From: a bacterium BMS3Abin03
GTDB taxonomy: Bacteria > Bacteroidota > Ignavibacteria > Ignavibacteriales > Ignavibacteriaceae
Length of the DNA: 37,753 nucleotides
Assembly: GCA_002898075.1 (NCBI GenBank)
Contig: BDSV01000064.1
Coordinates: 1-37,753, forward strand
Reading direction: 5' to 3'
Part shown: positions 8,886-15,766 of the stretch, one piece after another
How positions within the stretch are numbered: the first letter of the stretch is position 1
Layout: the number at the start of each line of letters is the position of its first letter
The notes under the pieces: generated by a model
Seen by the model: only the letters and a program-made list of their open reading frames with translations
The model's database searches: none
What the model was told of the DNA's origin: nothing
Position numbers and translations under genes: made by a program

Positions 8886-9771
8886 ATTATTAAGCAGATT
8901 TTTAGCTTCGTTAATTCTATGATACGACAATAATTCATAAAATGACTTTTGCAGGTTTTCATTTATAACCTGCGAAATAATATGAGTTGAAATATTTAAT
9001 TTATCCGCCAATTTAGTCAGTGAAAGTGTGTTATCCTTAAATATTTTTTCAATTTCCATCAACTGTTTAATTTTAACAACAAACCGGTCGTTTTCAGCTT
9101 TTGTTAAACCGTTTTTTCATACTTTTTAGATGGATTAAAATTAATGATGTAGCCCTTATTCATAAACAGAATTAAAGAGAAATAAACGAAGCCGGAATAA
9201 ACAATAGCTCCTCCCGGGTAAGGAAAACCAGATACCGTATTTAGAAAGCAGGTAAACCAGATTGCGAATAAAAATATAGCTATAAAATAAAATTGCTTCT
9301 TAAGAAGTTCATACTCACCGCTGAGAGTATTTATTAATTTAATTGCAATAAAAATGTAAACAACATATTGAAGTAATATCATCCGGTAGATCAGGTCCCG
9401 GATGAGGAAGTTATTATCCCTAAAATTAACTACAAGCCACCATAAGCAAACAAATATTAAAGACGGAAGTATATGTAAAAATCTTTCCTGGTGAATCTAT
9501 AGTTTTTTGTAATTGCCGATTTTACAAACAGCATGAACAATGGTCATACTGCAATAAATCCGGATAAACCGAAGTTCAGAATGAAATCGTGCAAATTTTC
9601 TGAAAAAGTAAGAAGTATTGATTTCCATACACGGATTGTAAGTGCAAATACAAGCCCGGCAAAAAGGATGTTCGTAATCTTTTTCCCCCTTTTTGTAGAT
9701 AACGAATAAATAATCAGGATAAAACTGTTCAGAAAGCAGAGGGCGCTTAGTATTAATAATATGTCATGCAT
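8886..9771 (-). pseudogene. Membrane-bound AraC-type transcriptional regulator, multiply broken
   Basis: Reading the minus strand across three lesions rebuilds a known architecture: several membrane helices, then an AraC-type DNA-binding domain. The pieces are helices at 9544-9771; a TGA at 9544-9546 where Gly (GGA) is expected before P-L-F-M-L-F-V-K; a missing T in the run at 9477-9481; more helices to 9104; and a missing A in the run at 9112-9117. After that come G-L-T-K-A-E-N-D-R-F and the first AraC helix-turn-helix (L-A-D-K-L-N-I-S...F-Y-E-L-L-S-Y-H-R-I-N-E-A-K). The second helix-turn-helix is gone, replaced by S41 sequence. Two lesions are in homopolymers and might be sequencing errors. 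The nonsense codon and lost domain are harder to explain that way. Confidence 0.8.
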
Positions 9772-9804
9772 ATAAACAAAATTAATTTAAAATTTTTAAT
9801 CGGT

Positions 9805-9876
9805 AAAACTTAAACCCGATTACTGCTTTAATAGTTTTAAATTTTTTGCAGTCAACTTGAGTAAATTAATAAATTA
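9805..9876. repeat. Truncated copy (B) of the CTCAAGTTGACC MITE-like family
   Basis: On the minus strand from 9876 it reads TTAATTTACTCAAGTTGAC, then AAAACTATTAAAGCAGT, which matches the subterminal palindrome of the complete element, then TAATCGGG. Only one end is present. It abuts the stop codon of the nuclease gene, as copy A abuts that of the M23 gene. Confidence 0.55.
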
Positions 9877-9878
9877 TT

Positions 9879-10367
9879 TTAAACGAAAATATTATTTGCC
9901 CAAGTAAAGAAATTTGCCAATGAAAAAACCATAATATTTTTATTATTATTTTTTTCAGATGTATATTTTTTATTACTAACAGCTGTCTTCAACCATTCTT
10001 TTGCACCTTTTTTCCAACCATCACCGTCGATCAAAATCATAATGTCTTTTTCGGGCATAGCTTCAATTGAATTTAGATATAAGTAAGGTAATTTTTCATC
10101 TACAGAGCCTGCAACTTGTTGCCATTTACATTCAATTCTAATTCTGAGGTTATATTTTTTAGATAGTAATAAAAACTCTGTATTACCTTTATGTTTATAA
10201 ATAGTTTCAAATGGAACATTTTTGAGCAATAATTCGGCTCCAAATCTATCAGGATTTTTAACCCATTCACGATACATTTGAATGTCAAAACCTTTTCCAG
10301 AAAGTACTGTTTGAACAGCTATTTCAAGCTGATTGCCTGTTATATTGCCTTTGGTTCCTTTTTGCAT
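9879..10367 (-). CDS. Probable type II restriction endonuclease, PD-(D/E)XK superfamily
   Basis: This 162-residue protein has the core of a PD-(D/E)XK nuclease: I-R-I-E-C-K-W-Q-Q at 77-84 gives the E-x-K pair (Glu79, Lys81), and acidic residues about 15 positions earlier (Glu64 in G-N-T-E-F-L-L-L) may complete the metal site. The following Y-L-Y-L-N...I-M-I-L-I-D-G-D-G-W-K-K-G-A resembles small restriction enzymes partnered with D12-class methylases. Its start lies 44 bp inside the methylase gene, so the two are translated from one message with the methylase first, the safe order for a restriction system. The recognition site cannot be deduced. No lesion is visible. Confidence 0.75.
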   Translation of the reverse strand: MQKGTKGNITGNQLEIAVQTVLSGKGFDIQMYREWVKNPDRFGAELLLKNVPFETIYKHKGNTEFLLLSKKYNLRIRIECKWQQVAGSVDEKLPYLYLNSIEAMPEKDIMILIDGDGWKKGAKEWLKTAVSNKKYTSEKNNNKNIMVFSLANFFTWANNIFV

Positions 10368-11352
10368 AATTTACAACATCGTAATTTGTTATTAAAATTT
10401 CATTAATTGCTTTTCGTTTTGTAGCATCAGAATTTATCATTCTTTTGGCTGGAACTCTAATAATATTATATCCCTTATAAATTAAATCGAAAAAATTATC
10501 TTGCGGGTCAATATTTGTAGGATCCGAATTACTTAACATTTGAAGAATGTTCATTTCGTTTAATTCGTTAAATAAAGTTGCAAGTTTAATTTGTTCATCG
10601 TCTTTAAAATTTAACTTACTGTAAGATGTAAAATTCGAGGTTTTGCTAATAGGGCGATATGGAGGGTCAAAATAAACAAATGATGAATTTTTGATATTGT
10701 TTCTTACTTCTGTAAAATCTGCTTTTTCGATTTGAGCAATTTCTAATAACTTAGAAACATTAAGCAAATTTGTTTCATCCAAAATTTTTGGTCTTATATA
10801 TTTTCCAATTGGCGCATTAAATTCACCTTTTGAGTTAAATCTAAAAAGTCCGTTAAAACAAGTTTTATTCAAGAATATTATCTGAGCTGCACGCGGAATC
10901 CAATTTTCCGAAAATTTATTATAATCAATGTTAAATCTTTGTTGATTGAAATTATGACGCAAATCATAAAAATATACTTTCCTCTTTTCTTGGTTCAGTT
11001 TTAAATATTGTTTGCTAAATCTTTCTAAGAATTCAATTAATTTTTCAACTTTTCTTTGAATTACTTTATACACAAGTATTAACTCATCATTGATATCGTA
11101 AAGATAAGCTGAATCAATTTCATAGTTTTGTGCAATATCAAAGAAGACAGCACCACCGCCAACGAATGGTTCATAATAATGCTTTATCTTTTTTTGTTTT
11201 AATTCTAATGGATACAATTCATTAAATATTGGTAAAAGCTGGCTTTTACCACCAACCCATTTTAGAAATGGCTTTGCTCCAAGCGAATACTTATAAAATA
11301 AGTCTTTTACTTTACTTGGACTTTTATCATTATTGTTTGTATTATTTTTCAT
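10324..11352 (-). CDS. DNA adenine-N6 methyltransferase, Dam/D12 class
   Basis: The motifs of the D12 class appear in order: P-F-L-K-W-V-G-G-K-S-Q-L-L at 28-40 (SAM-binding motif X), Y-E-P-F-V-G-G-G-A-V-F at 60-70 (motif I), N-K-T-C-F-N-G-L-F-R-F-N at 162-173, and the catalytic D-P-P-Y at 229-232. The C-terminal A-I-N-E-I-L-I-T-N-Y block is also typical. It methylates adenine in a short site, protecting the genome from the overlapping nuclease. Many relatives act on GATC, but this is not certain here; GATC is frequent in this window, so there is no sign of avoidance. The gene is very AT-rich and sits between two pseudogenes, which suggests acquisition by transfer. Confidence 0.92.
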   Translation of the reverse strand: MKNNTNNNDKSPSKVKDLFYKYSLGAKPFLKWVGGKSQLLPIFNELYPLELKQKKIKHYYEPFVGGGAVFFDIAQNYEIDSAYLYDINDELILVYKVIQRKVEKLIEFLERFSKQYLKLNQEKRKVYFYDLRHNFNQQRFNIDYNKFSENWIPRAAQIIFLNKTCFNGLFRFNSKGEFNAPIGKYIRPKILDETNLLNVSKLLEIAQIEKADFTEVRNNIKNSSFVYFDPPYRPISKTSNFTSYSKLNFKDDEQIKLATLFNELNEMNILQMLSNSDPTNIDPQDNFFDLIYKGYNIIRVPAKRMINSDATKRKAINEILITNYDVVNYAKRNQRQYNRQSA

Positions 11353-11429
11353 AAAATAAATATACAGATTTTACAAAAATTTTGTTTGTTATTTTTATAA
11401 AAATCAAAAATTATATTATCACATAACAT

Positions 11430-11580
11430 TACCGTTAACCCAGCTTACTAGCCGCAGTCCTGAGCTATTGAAGCGAATATAGGAATTTCGCGCTTGCCCG
11501 AAGGAATTCCCATGGAGAAAAACAGCTTATCCCGAACTTGTATCGGGGGCTGCCCGTGTTTAGCGGTTGGTTACGGGGCA
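11430..11580. repeat. GC-richer repetitive intergenic debris
   Basis: This stretch contrasts with its AT-rich surroundings and contains repeat-like pieces, e.g. TCCTGAGCTATTGAAG near 11459 and the hairpin CCCGAACTTGTATCGGG near 11531. It lies between the restriction cassette and a broken T9SS gene. No gene or RNA was recognised. Confidence 0.4.
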
Positions 11581-11584
11581 GTTC

Positions 11585-12561
11585 TTATCTTAACAAAATC
11601 GTTTTCTTTACCGCCGAATAATTCCCGCTAATTAATCTGTAAAAATAAACGCCGCTTGGTAAATTACCCGCATCGAATTCAGTTTTGTAAATACCGGCTT
11701 GCTTATATTCATTCACTAACGTTTTAATTTCTGTTCCTAATGCATCATATATTTTTATCTGTACTATTTCTGAAGATGGGATTGAATAATTAATAGTAGC
11801 CGAAGGATTAAACGGGTTCGGGTAATTTTGTTCTAATTCAAAGGATGAAACAGTCTGCGATCCAAAATTTTCTATACCGGTTTGACCATCGGAATTTAAA
11901 CGAACCAGCCAAAGATCTTTATAACCTGCGTCGTACGACTCGGTAAATCCGCCATCCGATGTTTGCTCTATGGAAGCGCCAATATCATTACTGTTTCCGC
12001 CCAAATACCTCGTCCAGATTGTATTGCCAGTAGTATCCGTTTTGATTAACAAGAGATCTGCATCTCCAAAAGCCGAATGAGAAAAAGTAAATCCCAAACA
12101 AGAAAATCGTTGTCCAATGTTTGAATTACAGATCTACCGACATCGGTACTGCTTCCGCCAAAGGTTTTTGTCCATAATGTGTCGCCATTACTATCTGTTC
12201 TTATCAGCCAGGCATTAAGATTGCCGGCGCCGTAGGAAGCAGTAAGCCCGGTAATGATATAACCACCATCCGTTGTTTGTTGAACTGAAACACCTTCATC
12301 AACATTTAACCCGCCGAAAGTTTTTTCTCACGTTGCCTCGCCGCTACTGTTTGTTTTAATAAGCCACACATCAGAATTCCCTGCGCCGAATGAACAAGTA
12401 TATCCAATAATAATATAACCCCCATCTATTGTTTGATGCGCTGAATATCCTTCGTCATCATCAATTCCTCCAAAAGTTTTTATCCATTCTGTATTGAGCT
12501 GTGCATAGATGTGAACAGGAATTACAAAACAAAATAAAATTAACTCAAGTTGACCGGTCAT
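11585..12561 (-). pseudogene. T9SS repeat protein, broken by nonsense, frameshift and deletion
   Basis: The rebuilt protein has the same G-D-T-L-W-T-K-T-F-G-G / Q-T-x-D-G-G-Y-I-I-T-G repeats as the gene at 2558-4027 and ends in a type A sorting domain (N-Y-P-N-P-F-N-P...K-K-T-I-L-L-R). The lesions are a TGA at 12328-12330 where Trp (TGG) is expected in G-E-A-T-W-E-K-T-F-G-G, a one-base frameshift at about 12092-12098, and a short in-frame loss in the last repeat (Q-T-S-D-G-G-F directly joined to T-E-S-Y-D-A-G). The first codons, M-T-G-Q-L-E-L, are encoded by the terminal repeat of the MITE-like element at 12544-12685, so the original signal-peptide start has been replaced. Confidence 0.8.
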
Positions 12562-12685
12562 TTTGTTAAACCGTTAAAACGGTTAAATTTGTAAGTGTTT
12601 ATACCATTACCACCGGGATTAATGAAACGAAAGCCCTAATTACTAACTGTTTTAACAGTTGAAGATTTTAACCGGTCAACTTGAG
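12544..12685. mobile_element. Complete 142-bp MITE-like element with perfect 15-bp terminal inverted repeats
   Basis: CTCAAGTTGACCGGT at 12544-12558 is the exact reverse complement of 12671-12685. Ten bases inside each end lies a 16-bp palindrome: AACCGTTAAAACGGTT at 12569-12584 and AACTGTTTTAACAGTT at 12645-12660. The layout is therefore mirror-symmetric: 15-bp repeat, 10-bp spacer, 16-bp palindrome, 60-bp core. No ORF of meaningful size is inside. Fragments at 570-709, 9805-9876 and 15698-15731 share the ends, and copy A also shares the core. It looks like a non-autonomous element moved in trans, but no transposase is in the window. Confidence 0.75.
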
Positions 12686-13366
12686 AAAATTAATATAGAA
12701 AGCAGCTTTTTCATATTAACATTCCTTTCTTATTTCATCTTTTATTTAGGAGTATCGAGTGTTTCCCGGTATTTATTCCCCCATTTCAATGAATGGACTA
12801 TTAAAAGATTAACAATTCATTCTATTAATTCAATTTTCTATCGACTCGGGAAAAAAATAAAATAGGCAGTAAACAGTGCAGGTTTATTAACAACTGTTGA
12901 ACAGTAATTTTACTTTTTAGATTTAGCGGAAAAACTTTGCAAATAAGTACATAGCGGCTGGTTGGTTGGATTTTTATGTGATGTACGATTGCCATATTTT
13001 GTTTTTTCCTTTAAATACTAAACGACAAACACAATCCACATTGTATGGATTTAGGTTTAATCGTGTTATTACTCCGGTAAAAAAAAGGTTGCATTCAGTC
13101 TATTTGTAATTTGGTTTTCGGATTTTGATTTTTTAATGAACTCACCCTAATCTCTCTTCCCGCAAAAGTCGGGACAGGTAAAAAGAGAGAAGAACATGGA
13201 AAAATCCAAAAACCAAATAGGAATTGTATTATAACTTCTCCACAAATTAAATGCACAGTAAATAATTGCCGGGTTAATATAATATTTTGAAAAGAGTTCC
13301 ATTAATATTCTTTACGCGGAAATATTTAAATATAAAAATTAAAGAAGAGATTTTACTTTTGTAAAA
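12686..13366. other. Long intergenic interval without recognised genes
   Basis: No supported ORF or RNA was found. The only plus-strand frame here (to 12865) begins inside the MITE-like element and has no family resemblance. The notable structure is the nested inverted repeat at 13109-13218, listed separately. Confidence 0.5.
13109..13218. repeat. 110-bp nested inverted repeat
   Basis: The outer arms ATTTGGTTTTCGGATTTT (13109-13126) and AAAAATCCAAAAACCAAAT (13200-13218) pair with one mismatch. Inside is a second stem, TCTCTCTT (13151-13158) with AAGAGAGA (13183-13190), capped by CCCG/CGGG (13159-13162 and 13170-13173). The inner part begins CTCACCCTAATCTCTC and looks like a REP-type hairpin placed inside another element. 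Confidence 0.6.
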
Positions 13367-13729
13367 TTACATAAACGCATTTACGTAATGAGTGATCTGC
13401 GGATTGTTTTCATCTTCGAGAATAATCGCTATCACATCAAACCTGCAATCAATCTCGTAAATTTTCTTTTCGTATAAATACAGCTCTGCAATTTTTTTTA
13501 CCTGTTTCTGTTTCCCGGTAGTTATTGCGTATTCGGGTTCACCGAAATTAAGATTCTTTCTTGTTTTAACTTCAACGAATACTGTAAAACCATCATCGGG
13601 ATCTTTTGCGATGATATCAATTTCGCCTCTGCTGTACCTGTAATTCCGCAGTAATATTTCGTATCCTTTTTCTTTCAGGAATTTTACTGCAATATCTTCT
13701 CCCTTTTTTCCTATTTCTGATTTTCCCAT
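13367..13729 (-). CDS. yraN: YraN family protein (UPF0102), endonuclease-like fold
   Basis: The 120-residue length is normal for the family. The nuclease-like core is complete: G-E-D-I-A-V at 10-15, S-R-G-E-I-D-I-I at 33-40 (Glu36, Asp38), and F-V-E-V-K-T-R at 51-57 (Glu53, Lys55), followed by K-Q-K-Q-V-K-K-I-A. YraN proteins have the fold of Holliday-junction resolvases, but their role is not established. The gene follows rnhB, a neighbourhood seen in many bacteria. About 140 bp of repeat-like sequence separates them here. Confidence 0.92.
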   Translation of the reverse strand: MGKSEIGKKGEDIAVKFLKEKGYEILLRNYRYSRGEIDIIAKDPDDGFTVFVEVKTRKNLNFGEPEYAITTGKQKQVKKIAELYLYEKKIYEIDCRFDVIAIILEDENNPQITHYVNAFM

Positions 13730-13794
13730 TTGAATATCAAGTTTTAAGTTCTAAAGAGATGACTTACTAACTAAAGTTTCAAAAATGAATATAT

Positions 13795-13905
13795 CTGTCA
13801 TATTGATCGCAGAAAAATATCTCCAAATAGTGAACATTGTTAACCTTGAGATCCTTCATACCGACTTGTCTTTAATATCCGGTACGGGATTCAGAATGAC
13901 AATTT
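13795..13905. repeat. Inverted pair of TGTCATTCTGA-type repeats
   Basis: A minus-strand unit beginning TGTCATTCTGAATCCCGTAC near 13905 and including GAAGGATCTCAAGG faces a degenerate plus-strand unit (TGTCATATTGATCGCAG then ATATCTCC near 13796-13826). The minus-strand unit supplies the last codons of rnhB. Confidence 0.5.
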
Positions 13906-14534
13906 TGTGTAAAGTGAGTTATTAGTTCAAGTTCGCTTTTATTAACAAGAATTTTTCGCAGGAAAGTTTTCCTGTGCAATGGTGATGGACCGACCAACTT
14001 TATTATGCTAATGTGTTCCTTAGTCGGGTAACCTTTGTTCTTTCCCCAAAGATATGCGGGGAAGTATGCTGAAAGGCGTTTCATTATTCTATCGCGTGAA
14101 ACTTTTGCAATAATCGATGCCGCTGCGATTGCAAATGATTTCGAATCTCCTTTAACAACAGCCCTTACAGGCATCCCGTAACTGAAAGTCTTATTGCCGT
14201 CAACTAAAATCAAGTCGGGTTGAACATCCATTTTTTCTACTGCGTTCAGCATTGCAAGTAATGATGCATTTAGGATATTTATTTTGTCTATCTTTCCTGC
14301 CGATACAACCGATACTCCGCAGGCAAGACATTTATTCAAAATCTTATCATACAATTCTTCTCTTTTTTTTGCCGATAATTTTTTTGAATCGTTAACACCT
14401 TCGATAAAAACGGAAGGAGAGAAGATAACCGAAGCTGCAACTACAGGTCCTGCCAGCGGACCTCTGCCCGCTTCATCTACACCGGCAATTAAATCTATAT
14501 TATTAGTTAAAAAACTATTGTCGAAATGTTTCAT
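13872..14534 (-). CDS. rnhB: Ribonuclease HII
   Basis: RNase HII cuts RNA in RNA-DNA hybrids, including single ribonucleotides misplaced in DNA. The signature G-V-D-E-A-G-R-G-P-L-A-G-P is at 18-30 (Asp20, Glu21). The third acidic residue is in L-I-L-V-D-G-N near 117, and A-A-A-S-I-I-A-K-V-S-R-D follows. The final ~15 residues, including C-H-S-E-S-R-T-G-Y, are not family sequence: they are a translation of the intergenic repeat at 13845-13905. The natural end was probably just after F-L-R-K-I-L-V-N-K, and the repeat displaced the stop. The core is intact, so activity is likely kept. Confidence 0.93.
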   Translation of the reverse strand: MKHFDNSFLTNNIDLIAGVDEAGRGPLAGPVVAASVIFSPSVFIEGVNDSKKLSAKKREELYDKILNKCLACGVSVVSAGKIDKINILNASLLAMLNAVEKMDVQPDLILVDGNKTFSYGMPVRAVVKGDSKSFAIAAASIIAKVSRDRIMKRLSAYFPAYLWGKNKGYPTKEHISIIKLVGPSPLHRKTFLRKILVNKSELELITHFTQNCHSESRTGY

Positions 14535-14603
14535 TATTCACTTTGCTAACATTACTAATTTGTTTTCATAATAAGTATTGAGCGCATTTAGAAATTTGTT
14601 TTT

Positions 14604-14711
14604 AGGTATGGATGTATGGTTGAATGTTTGTATGGAATATAGTTCGAAACGTTGTATTAATTTTTACAGATTCTTCATCATTCATTCATACAACCCATAC
14701 ACTCATACCTG
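14604..14711. repeat. Imperfect inverted repeat rich in GTATG/CATAC
   Basis: AGGTATGGATGTATGGTTG (14604-14622) is mirrored by CAACCCATACACTCATACC near 14691-14709. Several GTATG units lie between. It fills most of the gap between the prenyltransferase gene and rnhB and could fold as a long hairpin. Confidence 0.55.
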
Positions 14712-14767
14712 CTTAAATTTCACAAATATAATCATTCTATTATATGTTTAATGCTAAATAGAATATC

Positions 14768-15607
14768 TTATCTACCAAAAAAGATTGCAATCAAACCAAA
14801 GACCATATCTAATTTTAGGATATTACTTAACTTATTCAAGTTTTGCTGCGAATCATCCTCAAAAAGTTTTTTAATAACGTAAACCAAAAGTGGATTTACA
14901 ATGACCATCACAATCACAAAAAATTCTATTTGATATATTCTATTTATAAATGGAATGAGTGTGGCAGCTATAAGCAATGCTGACAGAGAAGTAATGATAA
15001 TCTTCGTTCTTCCGAAACCCATCTTTTGAGGAAGTGTTTTTATTCCAAGCTGCGAATCACCTTCAACATCCTGCATATCTTTAATCAGTTCGCGTATCAA
15101 ATTAATCATAAAAGCAAAGAAAGCAGGGATGATAGCACTTTGAGCATTGTTCACAGCAACTCCACCGTAAATAAAAGCGAGTCCCGTTAAAAATGCCACA
15201 GTTAAATTCCCGACTAAAGGAACTCTTTTTAACTTATAAGAATATAGGAATAGAAGAACCCAGGTAACCGAAACGATAACCAGCGCAATAATGTTTATAA
15301 AAGCAGAAAGAAGCAATGCAACGGTTGTTAATAAAGTATATTCAATCACTGCTTCGGGAGATGTTATCTTTCCCGATGGTAGCGGTCTTTTGGGATGATT
15401 GATTTTATCGGAGCTTAAGTCTATAACATCGTTTATTACATTGCCCGCTCCCGCAATTAACGCAGCAGAAATTCCCGCGAGGATAATTTTTAGTAATGAA
15501 TACTCCTGCCCGATGCAAATTACCGCACCGACGATTACAACTAAAAATGTAATTAGTACATTTAACGGACGGGTTAAACTAAATAAGGATTTAATTTTTA
15601 AAAACAA
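14768..15607 (-). CDS. UbiA-family prenyltransferase (geranylgeranylglycerol-phosphate type?)
   Basis: A 279-residue integral membrane protein with about eight to nine helices. The two Mg-diphosphate motifs are visible: N-D-V-I-D-L-S-S-D at 59-67, followed by K-I-N-H-P-K-R-P-L-P-S-G-K, and D-M-Q-D-V-E-G-D near 177-184. UbiA enzymes transfer a prenyl chain onto an acceptor in the membrane. The N-H-P-K-R-P-L-P-S-G form is common in proteins annotated as geranylgeranylglycerol-phosphate geranylgeranyltransferase, but quinone (MenA-like) or other acceptors cannot be excluded. No quinone genes are nearby to decide. It is the third gene before rnhB in the same direction. Confidence 0.85.
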   Translation of the reverse strand: MFLKIKSLFSLTRPLNVLITFLVVIVGAVICIGQEYSLLKIILAGISAALIAGAGNVINDVIDLSSDKINHPKRPLPSGKITSPEAVIEYTLLTTVALLLSAFINIIALVIVSVTWVLLFLYSYKLKRVPLVGNLTVAFLTGLAFIYGGVAVNNAQSAIIPAFFAFMINLIRELIKDMQDVEGDSQLGIKTLPQKMGFGRTKIIITSLSALLIAATLIPFINRIYQIEFFVIVMVIVNPLLVYVIKKLFEDDSQQNLNKLSNILKLDMVFGLIAIFFGR

Positions 15608-15662
15608 TGTTAATATGAAATATTTTTAATAAGATGTTAAAGGAAAGATAATAAATTAGTTT

Positions 15663-15766
15663 AAAACTCATTTATAAAATCGAAATTAATTTTACTTGCT
15701 CAATTTGACCGGTTAAATTGTGAAAGCAGTCAAAACTCATTTATAATCCCGAAATGGATTTTACCT
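15663..15766. repeat. MITE-like fragment (D) between duplicated gene-end sequences
   Basis: Bases 15663-15697 and 15732-15766 are direct repeats, 29 of 35 identical. The second is the last codons of the BamA-family gene, the first a decayed copy beyond its stop. Between them lies GCTCAATTTGACCGGTTAAA (15698-15717), which matches the terminal repeat of the 12544-12685 element. Confidence 0.65.

Noticed and set aside
9544-9546. TGA read as glycine (alternative genetic code)
   Set aside because: The replaced residue is Gly, but in 11585-12561 TGA stands for Trp, and all intact genes use TGA only as stop. Mutation explains both.
12544-12685. The inverted-repeat element as an integron attC site, given the integrase relic at 152-520
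   Set aside because: GTTRRRY-like strings occur (GTTAAAC), but the perfect outer 15-bp repeats, the mirror-symmetric palindromes and the absence of gene cassettes fit a MITE better.
12659-12865. Plus-strand 68-codon ORF as a gene
   Set aside because: It begins inside the MITE-like element, has no ribosome site and no family resemblance.
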